10,519 bases of DNA from Deltaproteobacteria bacterium (GTDB lineage: Bacteria; Desulfobacterota; Dissulfuribacteria; Dissulfuribacterales; UBA3076): positions 1 to 10,519 of the forward strand of contig WTCF01000217.1 in the NCBI GenBank assembly GCA_013138705.1, in the 5' to 3' direction. How positions within the stretch are numbered: position 1 is the stretch's first letter; each line of letters starts with the position of its first letter. Below the pieces are notes generated by a model. That model saw only the letters and a program-made list of their open reading frames with translations. It made no database searches and was not told where the DNA came from. A program made the position numbers and the translations under genes. This document shows positions 1 through 6,225 of the stretch, in pieces.

Positions 1-1191
1 TTCGGCCTTGAGTTCAGGGTGAACGCTGCACCCTGGTCCTATTTTTATCCCCTGGGGTATTTGTGTTCGGATGCCGATTACAGTGAGTGCCTCGTCCTGT
101 TTACCAATTACGGAATCTCTACCAATACTGACACCGAGGTCAGTTATAGTATTCTCAACTCTGGCTCCTGGTCCGACCTGGGTGTCGAAAAACAGTATTG
201 AATCTTTTACCACTGCCCCTGTTCCTACATAGGCCCCGGGGAAAAGGATTGATCGAGCAACTTGTCCTTCAATTCTGACCCCGTTATAAATTCTTGAGTT
301 ATTTATTAAGCCTTGGGGGCCGACAAGTGCAGGGCCCCGATCTCTTATTGCCTCGTGGTCAAGGTTGGTGCGTACTTGCCAATCGGACAGTTTTATTTTG
401 GGACGTTCTCCCAAGAGATCCATGTTGGCGGTCCAGTATTCCTCAAGGGTCCGGCTGTATCCCCAATAACCGTGAAATTTGTAACCATATACTTTATGCT
501 GCTTGCTCATTATGGCAGGAAATATGTCTCTGCCAAACTCATGGGAGTCAATTCCGGCGTTTTCCTTCAGGGCTTGGTCCAGGATCTCCGTCTTGAACAG
601 GTATATGGTCATGGAGGCCCAGTTCGATGCAGGGTGGACAGGTTTTTCTAAATATTCCAGAAGACGGCCTCCTCTTGGGTCATCCTCAGAAATCCGGGCC
701 AGGCCGAATCTGGATGAACCTGCCGGAGAAACCTGAACAAAGGAAGCAGTAACATCGACCCCCATGTCCAGATGAAATTGAATGAGTTTCTGATAATTCA
801 TGTGATAGATATGGTCGCCGGATAAAATTAGTACAAGGTCTGGTTTGTGAGCATGGATAAAGTCAAGGTTCTGATATACTGCGTCGGCTGTGCCCTTATA
901 CCAGTCTGAGGCGTGCAAGCCTTGAAAGGGAGGCAGAAGAGTGATGCCGCGATGTCTGCCTGTCATGTCCGAGGATGCACCTGTCCCGATGTGCTCTATT
1001 AAAGATGAGGACCTATACTGGCTGAGAATTCCGACTCTCTCTATGCCTGATTGCATGAGGTTACTGAGAGGAAAATCTATGAATCTGTAGAGGCCTCCAA
1101 AAGGTACTGTGGACTTGGGCCTGAGGAAGGTAAGGACTCCAAGTTCATCAACCCTGCCGCCCGCAAGGACCATAGCTAAAATTTTTGGCAT
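1..1191 (-). CDS. glgC: GlgC-family glucose-1-phosphate adenylyltransferase homologue, C-terminus beyond window
   Basis: Read from ATG at 1191, the frame stays open for 397 codons to the window edge. Residues 1-250 form a nucleotidyltransferase fold: VPFGG and IDFPLSN follow the first loop, then WYKGTADAVYQN (98-109), SGDHIYHMNY with the catalytic-type Asp126, and EKP with Lys183, the usual sugar-phosphate lysine. From about 290 a left-handed beta-helix begins. The family makes ADP-glucose for glycogen. Oddities: the first loop reads GGRVDELGVLT instead of the usual GGxGxRL, and the motif normally written YWRDVGT reads YWGYSRT, so the usual arginine and a metal-binding aspartate are missing. 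It may be a divergent or non-catalytic, GlgD-like form. It is probably last in an operon with fmdB and the DHH gene. Family membership is confident; enzymatic activity is not. Confidence 0.88.
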   Translation of the reverse strand, partial: MPKILAMVLAGGRVDELGVLTFLRPKSTVPFGGLYRFIDFPLSNLMQSGIERVGILSQYRSSSLIEHIGTGASSDMTGRHRGITLLPPFQGLHASDWYKGTADAVYQNLDFIHAHKPDLVLILSGDHIYHMNYQKLIQFHLDMGVDVTASFVQVSPAGSSRFGLARISEDDPRGGRLLEYLEKPVHPASNWASMTIYLFKTEILDQALKENAGIDSHEFGRDIFPAIMSKQHKVYGYKFHGYWGYSRTLEEYWTANMDLLGERPKIKLSDWQVRTNLDHEAIRDRGPALVGPQGLINNSRIYNGVRIEGQVARSILFPGAYVGTGAVVKDSILFFDTQVGPGARVENTITDLGVSIGRDSVIGKQDEALTVIGIRTQIPQGIKIGPGCSVHPELKAE

Positions 1192-1212
1192 TTGCTAACC
1201 CGATGAGCAAAT
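1190..1212 (-). promoter_or_regulatory. 7-bp inverted repeat over the glgC start codon
   Basis: Arms ATTTGCT (1190-1196) and AGCAAAT (1206-1212) are perfectly complementary with a 9-base loop. In the minus-strand transcript the second arm contains the first two bases of the glgC ATG and the loop carries the only GGG that could serve as a weak ribosome site. A translational switch is possible, but this is inference from complementarity alone. Confidence 0.3.
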
Positions 1213-1248
1213 CTGAAATTAAATTTCTCCAATGAACCAATTACTAAA

Positions 1249-1644
1249 TTATATAGACATTGAGTCTGTCACAGAAGAAGCGAATGCATCCGGCCCGTTA
1301 CTGTCAGGTCCGCCCGCCGCCTCTTCCGCAGATGCCTCCTCCATGGCTTCATCAACCATCTGGTCAAAGTCCTCGCCAAGGTCATCTCCCGCCAGACCTC
1401 CCATCTTTTTCATCCACTTAGCCATGCTCTTGGGATCATTTTCGTCGAGACCCGCCATCATTGCCGGATCTGCTAATCTTTCCAGTCTTGTCTCTTCGGA
1501 AAGGCGCACATTAACTCTGGAGATCAACTTGGTGACCGAGCTACTTCCACAGTGTTTGCAATGGGATTCAAAATCGTCCTTGTTAAGGACCAGGTGAGAA
1601 GAAACCTTTCCACACTTTTCACAGCGATATTCGTAGATCGGCAT
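1249..1644 (-). CDS. FmdB-family zinc-ribbon protein
   Basis: A 131-residue protein opening MPIYEYRCEKCG, the hallmark of the FmdB/CxxC_CxxC_SSSS regulatory family. Two knuckles, C8-x2-C11 and C29-x2-C32, should bind one zinc; the second is followed by GSSSVTKLISRV, also family-typical. From about residue 60 the chain is acidic and low in complexity (repeated E, D, A and G), probably disordered. The family is small and cytoplasmic, first named beside amidase/formamidase genes; its molecular role remains poorly defined, so no specific function is assigned. The start is well supported: GGAGGGAAG lies 6 bases before ATG. It is 42 bases downstream of the DHH gene and 57 upstream of glgC, so probably in the same transcript. 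Confidence 0.9.
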   Translation of the reverse strand: MPIYEYRCEKCGKVSSHLVLNKDDFESHCKHCGSSSVTKLISRVNVRLSEETRLERLADPAMMAGLDENDPKSMAKWMKKMGGLAGDDLGEDFDQMVDEAMEEASAEEAAGGPDSNGPDAFASSVTDSMSI

Positions 1645-1686
1645 GATTTACTTCCCTCCATGTGCTGAATTGTGTATACAAGATGT

Positions 1687-2751
1687 TTACGCAAGATGTT
1701 TAACCACCAAGCGAAGGAGCGTGGTTGTTGTAAATTTATTGGCTGCACCCTCAGGTAAATTCTTGTAGGGAACCTCTGCCCTGGCACTCTGCCTGTGCCC
1801 GCCGGCCGACCCCATTTTTCCAAAAACACGGGCCGCCAGTTTGCCTGCATTTTTCTTATAGCCATCGCAGCGAAAGATAACTACCAGCTTTTCTCCATAC
1901 TGGCCGGATATTATGACCCAGCCTATGTCATGAATATGTGCAAAAAAATCAGCTACCACGACAAGAATATCCGGATTTCCAACGCGGCCCAGGTGGACAT
2001 AAATACGTTTTTTGCTGGTTTTCATGGTTTCCAGGGCGATCTTGAAATATTTCAGTTCTGATCGCCTTATATCAGCAGTCTCTATCTTATTCAGCAGTTG
2101 CTGGTTGATCCGCTTAAAGAGGTATTGAAAACATAGTACATCAGATGGAGAGGTCTTTTTCGTAAAGTTTTGGGTATCGGCTTTGATGCCGTAAAAAAGT
2201 GCTGTTGCAAGTGCTACCGTAGGATTTATCTTGGCGGCCTTCAGGTATTCTGTGAGCATGGATGCAACTGCTCCATATTCCGGCCGTAAGTCTACAAAGG
2301 GGGCATCCCATCCATCAGTGACGGGGTGATGGTCTATTACCGCATTATAAGAAATTGAAGCCAGATCCGGATGGTGTGGGGGTTGGGAATCTATCAGCAC
2401 GAATTTGGTGTATTGATCCTGCTTTGTCCCCCTCAGGCGATGCAGAGGAATTTTGAGAAAGTCTCTCATTGCAAGATTATTCACACGCTTTATCTCATTG
2501 TTGTGAGCGATTGTTACCTCTTCTACTCTTCGGCTGAGCAATCTTCTTACTGCCTGGGCGCTGGCCATGGCATCGGGGTCAGCTACTATTACGACCAGTA
2601 CGCGATCGTCCCGCTTGAAGATCTGCAAGAAAGAGCGGAGACGTTCTTTGTTAGAAAGCCTTTTTGTGATACGCGCACTTTGATCAGGAGATTGTGGCGA
2701 ACCAGCTTTTTTAGGATCGTGTTTATTGTTATTATTAACTGAGTTTGTCAT
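1687..2751 (-). CDS. DHH-family phosphoesterase (NrnA/exopolyphosphatase-like)
   Basis: A 354-residue DHH/DHHA1 protein. After a polar, probably disordered N-terminus (1-45), the DHH domain carries ADPDAMASA (57-65, metal aspartates D58 and D60), DSQPPHH (121-127), the naming motif VIDHHPVTD (D140-H141-H142) and GIKADT (188-193). The DHHA1 domain ends with GSAGGHRQSARAEV (314-327), the substrate-binding GGH motif. Relatives are Mn-dependent phosphodiesterases or phosphatases acting on nano-RNA, pAp, cyclic dinucleotides or polyphosphate; the sequence does not say which. The histidine that usually begins motif I (HxxPDxD) is replaced by valine, as I recall in several single-domain homologues. 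No Shine-Dalgarno precedes the ATG; a TATAAT box only 6 bases upstream suggests a leaderless transcript. It probably leads an operon with fmdB and glgC. Confidence 0.9.
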   Translation of the reverse strand: MTNSVNNNNKHDPKKAGSPQSPDQSARITKRLSNKERLRSFLQIFKRDDRVLVVIVADPDAMASAQAVRRLLSRRVEEVTIAHNNEIKRVNNLAMRDFLKIPLHRLRGTKQDQYTKFVLIDSQPPHHPDLASISYNAVIDHHPVTDGWDAPFVDLRPEYGAVASMLTEYLKAAKINPTVALATALFYGIKADTQNFTKKTSPSDVLCFQYLFKRINQQLLNKIETADIRRSELKYFKIALETMKTSKKRIYVHLGRVGNPDILVVVADFFAHIHDIGWVIISGQYGEKLVVIFRCDGYKKNAGKLAARVFGKMGSAGGHRQSARAEVPYKNLPEGAANKFTTTTLLRLVVKHLA

Positions 2752-2757
2752 TTTACT

Positions 2758-2763
2758 ATTATA
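2758..2763 (-). promoter_or_regulatory. Possible -10 box (TATAAT) of the DHH gene
   Basis: A consensus TATAAT reads on the minus strand with 6 bases between it and the DHH-gene ATG at 2751. Transcription from it would begin near the start codon and give a leaderless message, consistent with the absence of a ribosome-binding site. No good -35 box is seen at 16-18 bases. Confidence 0.3.
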
Positions 2764-2865
2764 AGAGCCTCATAAGGCATACTTTACGAAGTGTTTACGG
2801 AAACAATGATGCCAAACGAGCCTATTGATAAAATAAGCACAGTTTGCATCAAGGAGCAATTCTAA

Positions 2866-2885
2866 ATTAGTCATCATGATTAGTC
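2866..2885. repeat. Direct repeat ATTAGTC x2
   Basis: Two copies of ATTAGTC (2866-2872 and 2879-2885) are 13 bases apart, roughly one helical turn, in the gap between the end of cobJ and the start of the DHH gene. The position, more than 100 bases upstream of the DHH start, would suit a regulator site, but two 7-base copies in AT-rich DNA may be chance. Confidence 0.2.
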
Positions 2886-2914
2886 CAAGGAATATTTGTG
2901 CCTTTTATCTTGCT

Positions 2915-3691
2915 TCACGGTATTACATAACCCCTGGGGGTTATCATCCTGCCTTGCCACACAAAGGTCTGACTGTTTCCAACTATTATTGTAGTCTGCA
3001 TATCAATATCCTGGCTTGCAAGGTCGGATAGTGTGGTAATAATAACGGTCTCTCCTTGTCTCATTGCCCTTTGAACTATCCCAACAGGAGTAGAAAATTT
3101 TCTATACTCCTTGAGTATTTTCACTGCTTCTTCAAGCTGTCTGACCCTTCGGCGGCTTCTGGGATTATAAATAACAACAACAAAGTCTGCCTGACCTGCA
3201 GCATGTAGGCGTTTAACAATAAGATCCCAAGGGGTCAGGATATCGCTAAGGCTAATCACTGAAAAATCGTGGGTAAGGGGAGCGCCAAGCATTGAAGAAC
3301 AGGCGCTTAGAGCTGAAATGCCGGGAATAATATTCACTTCAACCTGTGTGCCTTCCGGATGGGTTTGCAGGATTTGTAGTACCAATCCAGCCAGTCCATA
3401 GATCCCAGGATCGCCACTACAGACCATGGCTACCCGTTTGCCGGAAAGGGCAAGATCCACTGCGGCCCTGCAGCGATCAACCTCCTGCCTCATGCCGGTT
3501 GCGACGACCTCTTTCTCCGGACCTAAAATCGGGCGTATAAGGTCGATATAGGTCTTATAACCGATTATTACGTCTGAAGCAGCTAAGCTATCATGGGCGA
3601 CAGGAGCCATCCACATGGGATCTCCAGGGCCAAGGCCAAGAACGTCCAGCCTTCCAACTTTATGATCAAAAGAGTCTGATGTTATAATCAT
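2915..3691 (-). CDS. cobJ: Precorrin-3B C17-methyltransferase (CobJ/CbiH)
   Basis: A 258-residue member of the SAM-dependent tetrapyrrole methylase family. CobJ/CbiH methylates C17 and contracts the corrin ring during cobalamin synthesis; in an anaerobe the CbiH-type reaction (cobalt-factor III to factor IV) is expected. Evidence in order: the SAM-binding loop VLGLGPGDP (17-25), GYKTYIDLI (44-52), CSGDPGIYGLAGL (91-103), PGISALSACSSMLGAPLTHD (123-142), SLSDILTPWD (147-156), YNPRSRRR (175-182) and the tail VGNSQTFVWQGRMITPRGY. Length is normal. It stands alone here, without other cobalamin genes within the window. The ATG at 3691 lacks a clear Shine-Dalgarno; a small GTAGT/ACTAC hairpin lies just before it. 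A corrinoid-activating gene lies about 6 kb away, so the cell evidently uses corrinoids. Confidence 0.93.
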   Translation of the reverse strand: MIITSDSFDHKVGRLDVLGLGPGDPMWMAPVAHDSLAASDVIIGYKTYIDLIRPILGPEKEVVATGMRQEVDRCRAAVDLALSGKRVAMVCSGDPGIYGLAGLVLQILQTHPEGTQVEVNIIPGISALSACSSMLGAPLTHDFSVISLSDILTPWDLIVKRLHAAGQADFVVVIYNPRSRRRVRQLEEAVKILKEYRKFSTPVGIVQRAMRQGETVIITTLSDLASQDIDMQTTIIVGNSQTFVWQGRMITPRGYVIP

Positions 3692-3729
3692 CTTGTAGTT
3701 TTGGACTACTTCTTTATTATGTACTAAAG

Positions 3730-3741
3730 GTTAATTTTAAC
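3730..3741. promoter_or_regulatory. Short palindrome between cobJ and the small plus-strand ORF
   Basis: GTTAATTTTAAC has 5-base complementary arms around a central TT. It lies about 40 bases upstream of cobJ, in the divergent region, just downstream of a weak TTGGAC that could act as a -35 box on the minus strand. It could be an operator; in AT-rich DNA it could also be chance. I see no cobalamin riboswitch consensus here. Confidence 0.2.
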
Positions 3742-3789
3742 GTCCAAAGATAAATATTACACCAAGTCGCAGTATCGGCAAATGGCACT

Positions 3790-3933
3790 ATGGAGGATCT
3801 CTTGCGAAAAGGCTTAAGGTGTTACCACTGGGTCTGGTTGGCGCTCATGGCTAAGTTTGGCTGGGATGTGGCTGGAACCTGGATTAAAAAAAAGAGGGCA
3901 AAAAAGGTAAACCACGAAATGAAAGATGCCTAA
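3790..3933 (+). CDS. Candidate small Trp-rich basic protein, 47 residues
   Basis: An uninterrupted plus-strand ORF from ATG at 3790 to TAA at 3931-3933. It begins MEDLLRKGLRCYHWVWLAL, continues with a second Trp-containing stretch (FGWDVAGTWI), then the basic run KKKRAKK, and ends NHEMKDA. A roughly 20-residue semi-hydrophobic stretch with four tryptophans, flanked by basic residues, suggests a membrane-associated or amphipathic helix. Codons in the central part (GCG, CTC, GGC, ACC) look more like coding than the AT-rich surroundings. It is divergent from cobJ and ends 33 bases from the convergent FliL-like gene. Against it: no convincing Shine-Dalgarno precedes the ATG, and 47 codons can arise by chance. 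I do not recognise the family and assign no function. Confidence 0.4.
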   Translation: MEDLLRKGLRCYHWVWLALMAKFGWDVAGTWIKKKRAKKVNHEMKDA

Positions 3934-3966
3934 AAAAGCAATCATAAACTCCGCTTTTACTTCAAA

Positions 3967-4755
3967 TTACTTCATCAAATAACCCTTGAGCCGGATATCT
4001 TTCACTCTAAGCGGTGCAAGCTCATGATTTAGACACCTGACTATTGGTTGTCTGTATTGTATCAGGAAGTTTTTTTGAATACCTGAGCTTATGTCGATCC
4101 CCTTTAGTTCCCTGTAGATTATGTCTCTGACCCAGGCCTCTTTTTTTCGAATTGCTTGCTTTGTCTTGGCATCAGAGACAATGAGTTCCACTTGTAATTT
4201 AAAAAAGATCATTTCCTTGTCCCGTTGCGCCGGGATAAGAAAGGGGTCAAGATCCATGGTTTCAAAATCACCATGATTGGCCAAGGTGTCCGGGATATCT
4301 TCTGTAACTGCACTATGTGGTTCAAAAAACGGAGCCGAAAGATTCCACAGAAGCACAAGTCCCACCGTGAGAAGAATTCCCGACACCCCTGTTATGGTCC
4401 AAATAATCCAAGATGCTTCGTCCGGCAGTTTGGCCTCAGCGGTCTCTTGTGAGCGGCTCTCGCTCGCTTTGTCCGGCGGGAGGGCCTCTTCCGTGGATAG
4501 TGTTAGTTCATTTCCATCTGATTCATCATAGCTATTATCCTCAAAAAGCCGGATATCAACCGGGTGATCTCCTTCATCCCATAATTTGTCTTCAGAAAGT
4601 GCCACCTCAAAGTCATTTTCCAGTGACTCTCTTGCGTTTGCATCGGCCTGCTGCGGACTATTATCACCTGAGTCCTTTACCGGTTTGGTGATTTCTAGAG
4701 ATGGTCCTTCTTTAGAACCTGTTTTATCTTTAAAAATAGAAGTGTCTTGAGTCAC
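3967..4755 (-). CDS. FliL-like single-pass membrane protein with acidic N-terminal domain
   Basis: A 262-residue protein in three parts. Residues 1-115 are hydrophilic and strongly acidic with many D, E, S and N, probably disordered. Residues 116-139 (WIIWTITGVSGILLTVGLVL and onward) are one transmembrane helix. Residues 165-262 have the layout of the FliL periplasmic domain: an LDPFLIP start, then a strand with KLQVELIVSD, a central charged helix, and an end resembling LNHELAPLRVKDIRLKGYL. FliL surrounds the flagellar stator and supports torque. Ordinary FliL has a short cytoplasmic N-terminus, so the 115-residue extension is unusual. The start is GTG without a clear ribosome site, and an in-frame stop lies just upstream. 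Synteny with a FliA-family sigma factor supports a flagellar link; the identification is moderate. Confidence 0.6.
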   Translation of the reverse strand: MTQDTSIFKDKTGSKEGPSLEITKPVKDSGDNSPQQADANARESLENDFEVALSEDKLWDEGDHPVDIRLFEDNSYDESDGNELTLSTEEALPPDKASESRSQETAEAKLPDEASWIIWTITGVSGILLTVGLVLLWNLSAPFFEPHSAVTEDIPDTLANHGDFETMDLDPFLIPAQRDKEMIFFKLQVELIVSDAKTKQAIRKKEAWVRDIIYRELKGIDISSGIQKNFLIQYRQPIVRCLNHELAPLRVKDIRLKGYLMK

Positions 4756-4834
4756 AGCAATATATTATCAGGAAAAGATATTTTTTATCTTCTTGTTCAA
4801 GGTTTTATGAGTAAATGATTTTAACCATTGAGCC

Positions 4835-4845
4835 TTTTGCAAGAG
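4835..4845 (+). repeat. Lone copy of the repeat-end motif TTTTGCAAGAG
   Basis: This 11-base motif matches exactly the minus-strand sequence of the left end of the larger repeat at 5058-5229. Its flank GAGCC also matches the flank of the right end. It may be a solo end or a decayed second copy that has lost its interior. Confidence 0.4.
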
Positions 4846-4976
4846 CCTTAGAAGTAAGTCGACGAAACTGGGAGATCAAAGCAGCACCGCAGATCGGATA
4901 TTCTTAGCATGATCATAACTTAATTGACAGGACTTTGTAATCCTTTTTCGTCCCAAGTGGAAATGAAAAATAGTCA

Positions 4977-5005
4977 GTGTCTGAACGAAAAAGCAGTTCA
5001 GACAC
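4977..5005. terminator. Perfect 10-bp hairpin, possible terminator
   Basis: Arms GTGTCTGAAC (4977-4986) and GTTCAGACAC (4996-5005) pair perfectly around a 9-base loop. On the plus strand AATTTT follows; on the minus strand the sequence after the stem is TGACTATTTTT, so the T-run starts 6 bases away. It lies about 230 bases past the sigma-factor stop and could end that transcript, less ideally than a classical intrinsic terminator. It could equally be a dispersed palindromic repeat. Confidence 0.45.
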
Positions 5006-5007
5006 AA

Positions 5008-5037
5008 TTTTGAATTCTAATTTTTGAATTTTGAATT
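5008..5037 (+). repeat. Three TTTTGAATT repeats
   Basis: TTTTGAATT occurs at 5008-5016, 5022-5030 and 5029-5037, the last two overlapping by two bases. They fill the 52-base space between the perfect hairpin and the larger repeat element, so they may belong to the same composite element. This is AT-rich low-complexity DNA with no evident coding role. Confidence 0.5.
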
Positions 5038-5057
5038 TAAAAAAGGAAATGACCTGT

Positions 5058-5229
5058 AAGAGAATCTCTTGCAAAACTCATGGATTTTGTTCGAGGGCAA
5101 GGCGCGAGGAGGAAAAAAGTGGAGCGTACTTGTGTATGTGAGCATTTTTGACGACGAGCAACGTAGCCATCGGGGCATTGATCTCGGAACGGCAGTCCCG
5201 ATCAAAGATGGGGTTTTGCAAACGGCTCT
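5058..5229. repeat. MITE- or REP-like intergenic element with imperfect terminal inverted repeats
   Basis: The left end is a 13-base palindrome (AAGAGA, A, TCTCTT; 5058-5070) running into TTGCAAAAC (5069-5077). The right end carries the complement GTTTTGCAA (5213-5221) followed by CGGCTCT, so both ends read AGAG..TTGCAAAAC inward. The interior is GC-richer (AAGGCGCGAGGAGG, then CGTACTTGTGTATGTGAG). I recall similar intergenic repeats with 'GTACTTGTGTACG' interiors and TTTTGCAA ends in desulfobacterial genomes; this is memory, not a search. The element ends 4 bases from the sigma-factor stop codon. Open frames on both strands across it are most likely not genes. Without other copies in view, its exact limits and mobility are uncertain. 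Confidence 0.5.
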
Positions 5230-5233
5230 AATG

Positions 5234-6085
5234 TTATCCATCGATCTCCTCTGCGACAGAGGCTAAACGGACCCTAAGCCTCAACATGGCCTTAGTATGC
5301 ATCTGAGATATGCGGGATTCCGTATATCCCATGATTTCCCCTATTTCTCGCATTGTGAGATCCTCGTAGTAATAAAGAGAGATTACGATTTTTTCCTTTT
5401 CCGGGAGAGCGGTTATGGCTTTTATCAAAATTTCTTTGATCTCGGTTTTATTCAATAAGGCAAAGGGGTTTATCTCGCTATCGTCTGCTATTAAATCAAA
5501 GAGGTCGTCTTCATTATTGTCCGGCATTCTTCTGCGGATAGTTTCTATATCAAGGAAGGTTACGTTCTTTGTTTTATCCAATAATTTGTAGAATTTTTCT
5601 ATGCTGATTCCCAATGCCTCGGCGACTTCTTTGTCTTTGGGAGGTCGATTAAGGTCTTTTTCCAGATATTGGTATGTCTTTTCCAGTTCTGTAGTCTTTT
5701 TCCGTATGGATCTCGGGACCCAATCAAGGGATCTGAGTTCATCCAATATGGCCCCACGAATACGGAATTCCGCGTAAGTCTTGAAACGGATTTTTTTTGA
5801 TGAATCAAATTTCTCAATAGCATCCATTAATCCGATGACTCCTGAGCTTATGAGATCATCTTGGGATATGTTTGGGGGCAGGCGCATGGCGAGTCTTCCA
5901 GCAATGTATTTTATCAGAGGAGAATACTTGAGGATCAGTTCTTCACGCTTCTCCTGCGTGAGTGATTGACCGTTGCCGAAAAAAGCATCAGTATAATCTC
6001 TAAGTGGTATTCTTGCGGTCTTTGCCATCACTCGCTTACGTCCTAAGGAGGTGTTTCCAAAGATATTTGACGTTACCAACAGCAT
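5234..6085 (-). CDS. fliA: RNA polymerase sigma factor, FliA/WhiG (sigma-28) family
   Basis: A sigma-70-family protein of 283 residues from the chosen start. Region 2 is seen in KYSPLIKYIAGRLAMRL, ISQDDLISSGVIGLMDAIEK and KIRFKTYAEFRIRGAILDEL, the last typical of FliA rather than RpoD. Region 3 follows (WVPRSIRKKTTELEKTYQYL). Region 4 has LPEKEKIVISLYYYEDLTMR and a helix-turn-helix at MREIGEIMGYTESRISQMHT. The family directs late flagellar and chemotaxis promoters under anti-sigma FlgM. Three starts are possible: ATG 6103 overlaps the ribosome site itself; ATG 6085 has GGAGGG 6 bases upstream and is chosen; ATG 6028 gives a family-typical MAKT start and would couple to a 58-codon upstream ORF. 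No FlhF/FlhG/FlhA genes accompany it, which is unusual in this group. Confidence 0.92.
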   Translation of the reverse strand: MLLVTSNIFGNTSLGRKRVMAKTARIPLRDYTDAFFGNGQSLTQEKREELILKYSPLIKYIAGRLAMRLPPNISQDDLISSGVIGLMDAIEKFDSSKKIRFKTYAEFRIRGAILDELRSLDWVPRSIRKKTTELEKTYQYLEKDLNRPPKDKEVAEALGISIEKFYKLLDKTKNVTFLDIETIRRRMPDNNEDDLFDLIADDSEINPFALLNKTEIKEILIKAITALPEKEKIVISLYYYEDLTMREIGEIMGYTESRISQMHTKAMLRLRVRLASVAEEIDG

Positions 6086-6212
6086 AGTTTTCCCTCCTAT
6101 CATCCAAGATATATTGCGCCAAGTCCATCATTGGGGCTAAAAGATCTGTTAGCGTATTCCTTGGTTCATGGATATTGACAATCGATTCCTTTGGTGCTTC
6201 AGCGTGATTCAT
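6036..6212 (-). CDS. Candidate 58-residue ORF overlapping the sigma-factor start; possible FlhG tail remnant
   Basis: An ORF in a different frame from the sigma factor, from ATG 6212 to TAA 6036-6038. It begins MNHAEAPKES and ends NVKYLWKHLLRT; the middle, LTDLLAPMMDLAQYILDD, looks like an amphipathic helix. It overlaps the 5' end of the sigma gene and stops 7 bases before the sigma ATG at 6028, an arrangement typical of translational coupling. The sigma gene's neighbour in related genomes is often flhG, a MinD-like ATPase whose C-terminus I recall as ending in a GN-x-FW-x-x-LL style. The match is loose and from memory. An in-frame stop lies just upstream of the ATG, so if it is a remnant, the rest is gone. 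It could also be chance. Confidence 0.3.
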   Translation of the reverse strand: MNHAEAPKESIVNIHEPRNTLTDLLAPMMDLAQYILDDRRENYAVGNVKYLWKHLLRT

Positions 6213-6225
6213 GAAGACATCTCAA

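Larger units (their letters stand above)
4756..5233. other. 478-base intergenic region between sigma factor and FliL-like gene
   Basis: No credible gene. It holds, from right to left, an element with related ends abutting the sigma-factor stop, three TTTTGAATT copies, a perfect 10-bp hairpin, and a lone copy of the element-end motif. For the FliL-like gene, a weak minus-strand promoter may lie at 4912-4940 (TTACAA, 17 bases, TATGAT), leaving a leader of about 150 bases. Open frames crossing the repeat look like translations of repeat DNA. Confidence 0.55.

Noticed and set aside
294..736. Plus-strand open frames of up to 112 codons
   Set aside because: They are shadows of the minus-strand GlgC frame, which matches a known family throughout.
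2807..2866. 19-codon plus-strand ORF starting ATGATGCC
   Set aside because: Too short, with no ribosome site, and lying in a promoter region of the opposite strand.
3692..3789. Cobalamin riboswitch upstream of cobJ
   Set aside because: The roughly 100-base leader is too short and I see no B12-box-like sequence.
3700..3790. Sigma-28 promoter (GCCGATAC on the minus strand) upstream of cobJ
   Set aside because: The -10-like box has no TAAAG-type -35 at the required spacing, and a cobalamin gene is an unlikely FliA target.
3798..3811. Further copy of the repeat-end motif (CTCTTGCGAAAAGG)
   Set aside because: It differs by an inserted base and lies inside the small candidate ORF, so it is mentioned only as a possible relative and not annotated.
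5017..5266. Overlapping open frames on both strands (74 and 65 codons) across the repeat element
   Set aside because: They are translations of repeat DNA, cross the inverted ends, run into the sigma gene on the plus strand, and resemble no protein I know.
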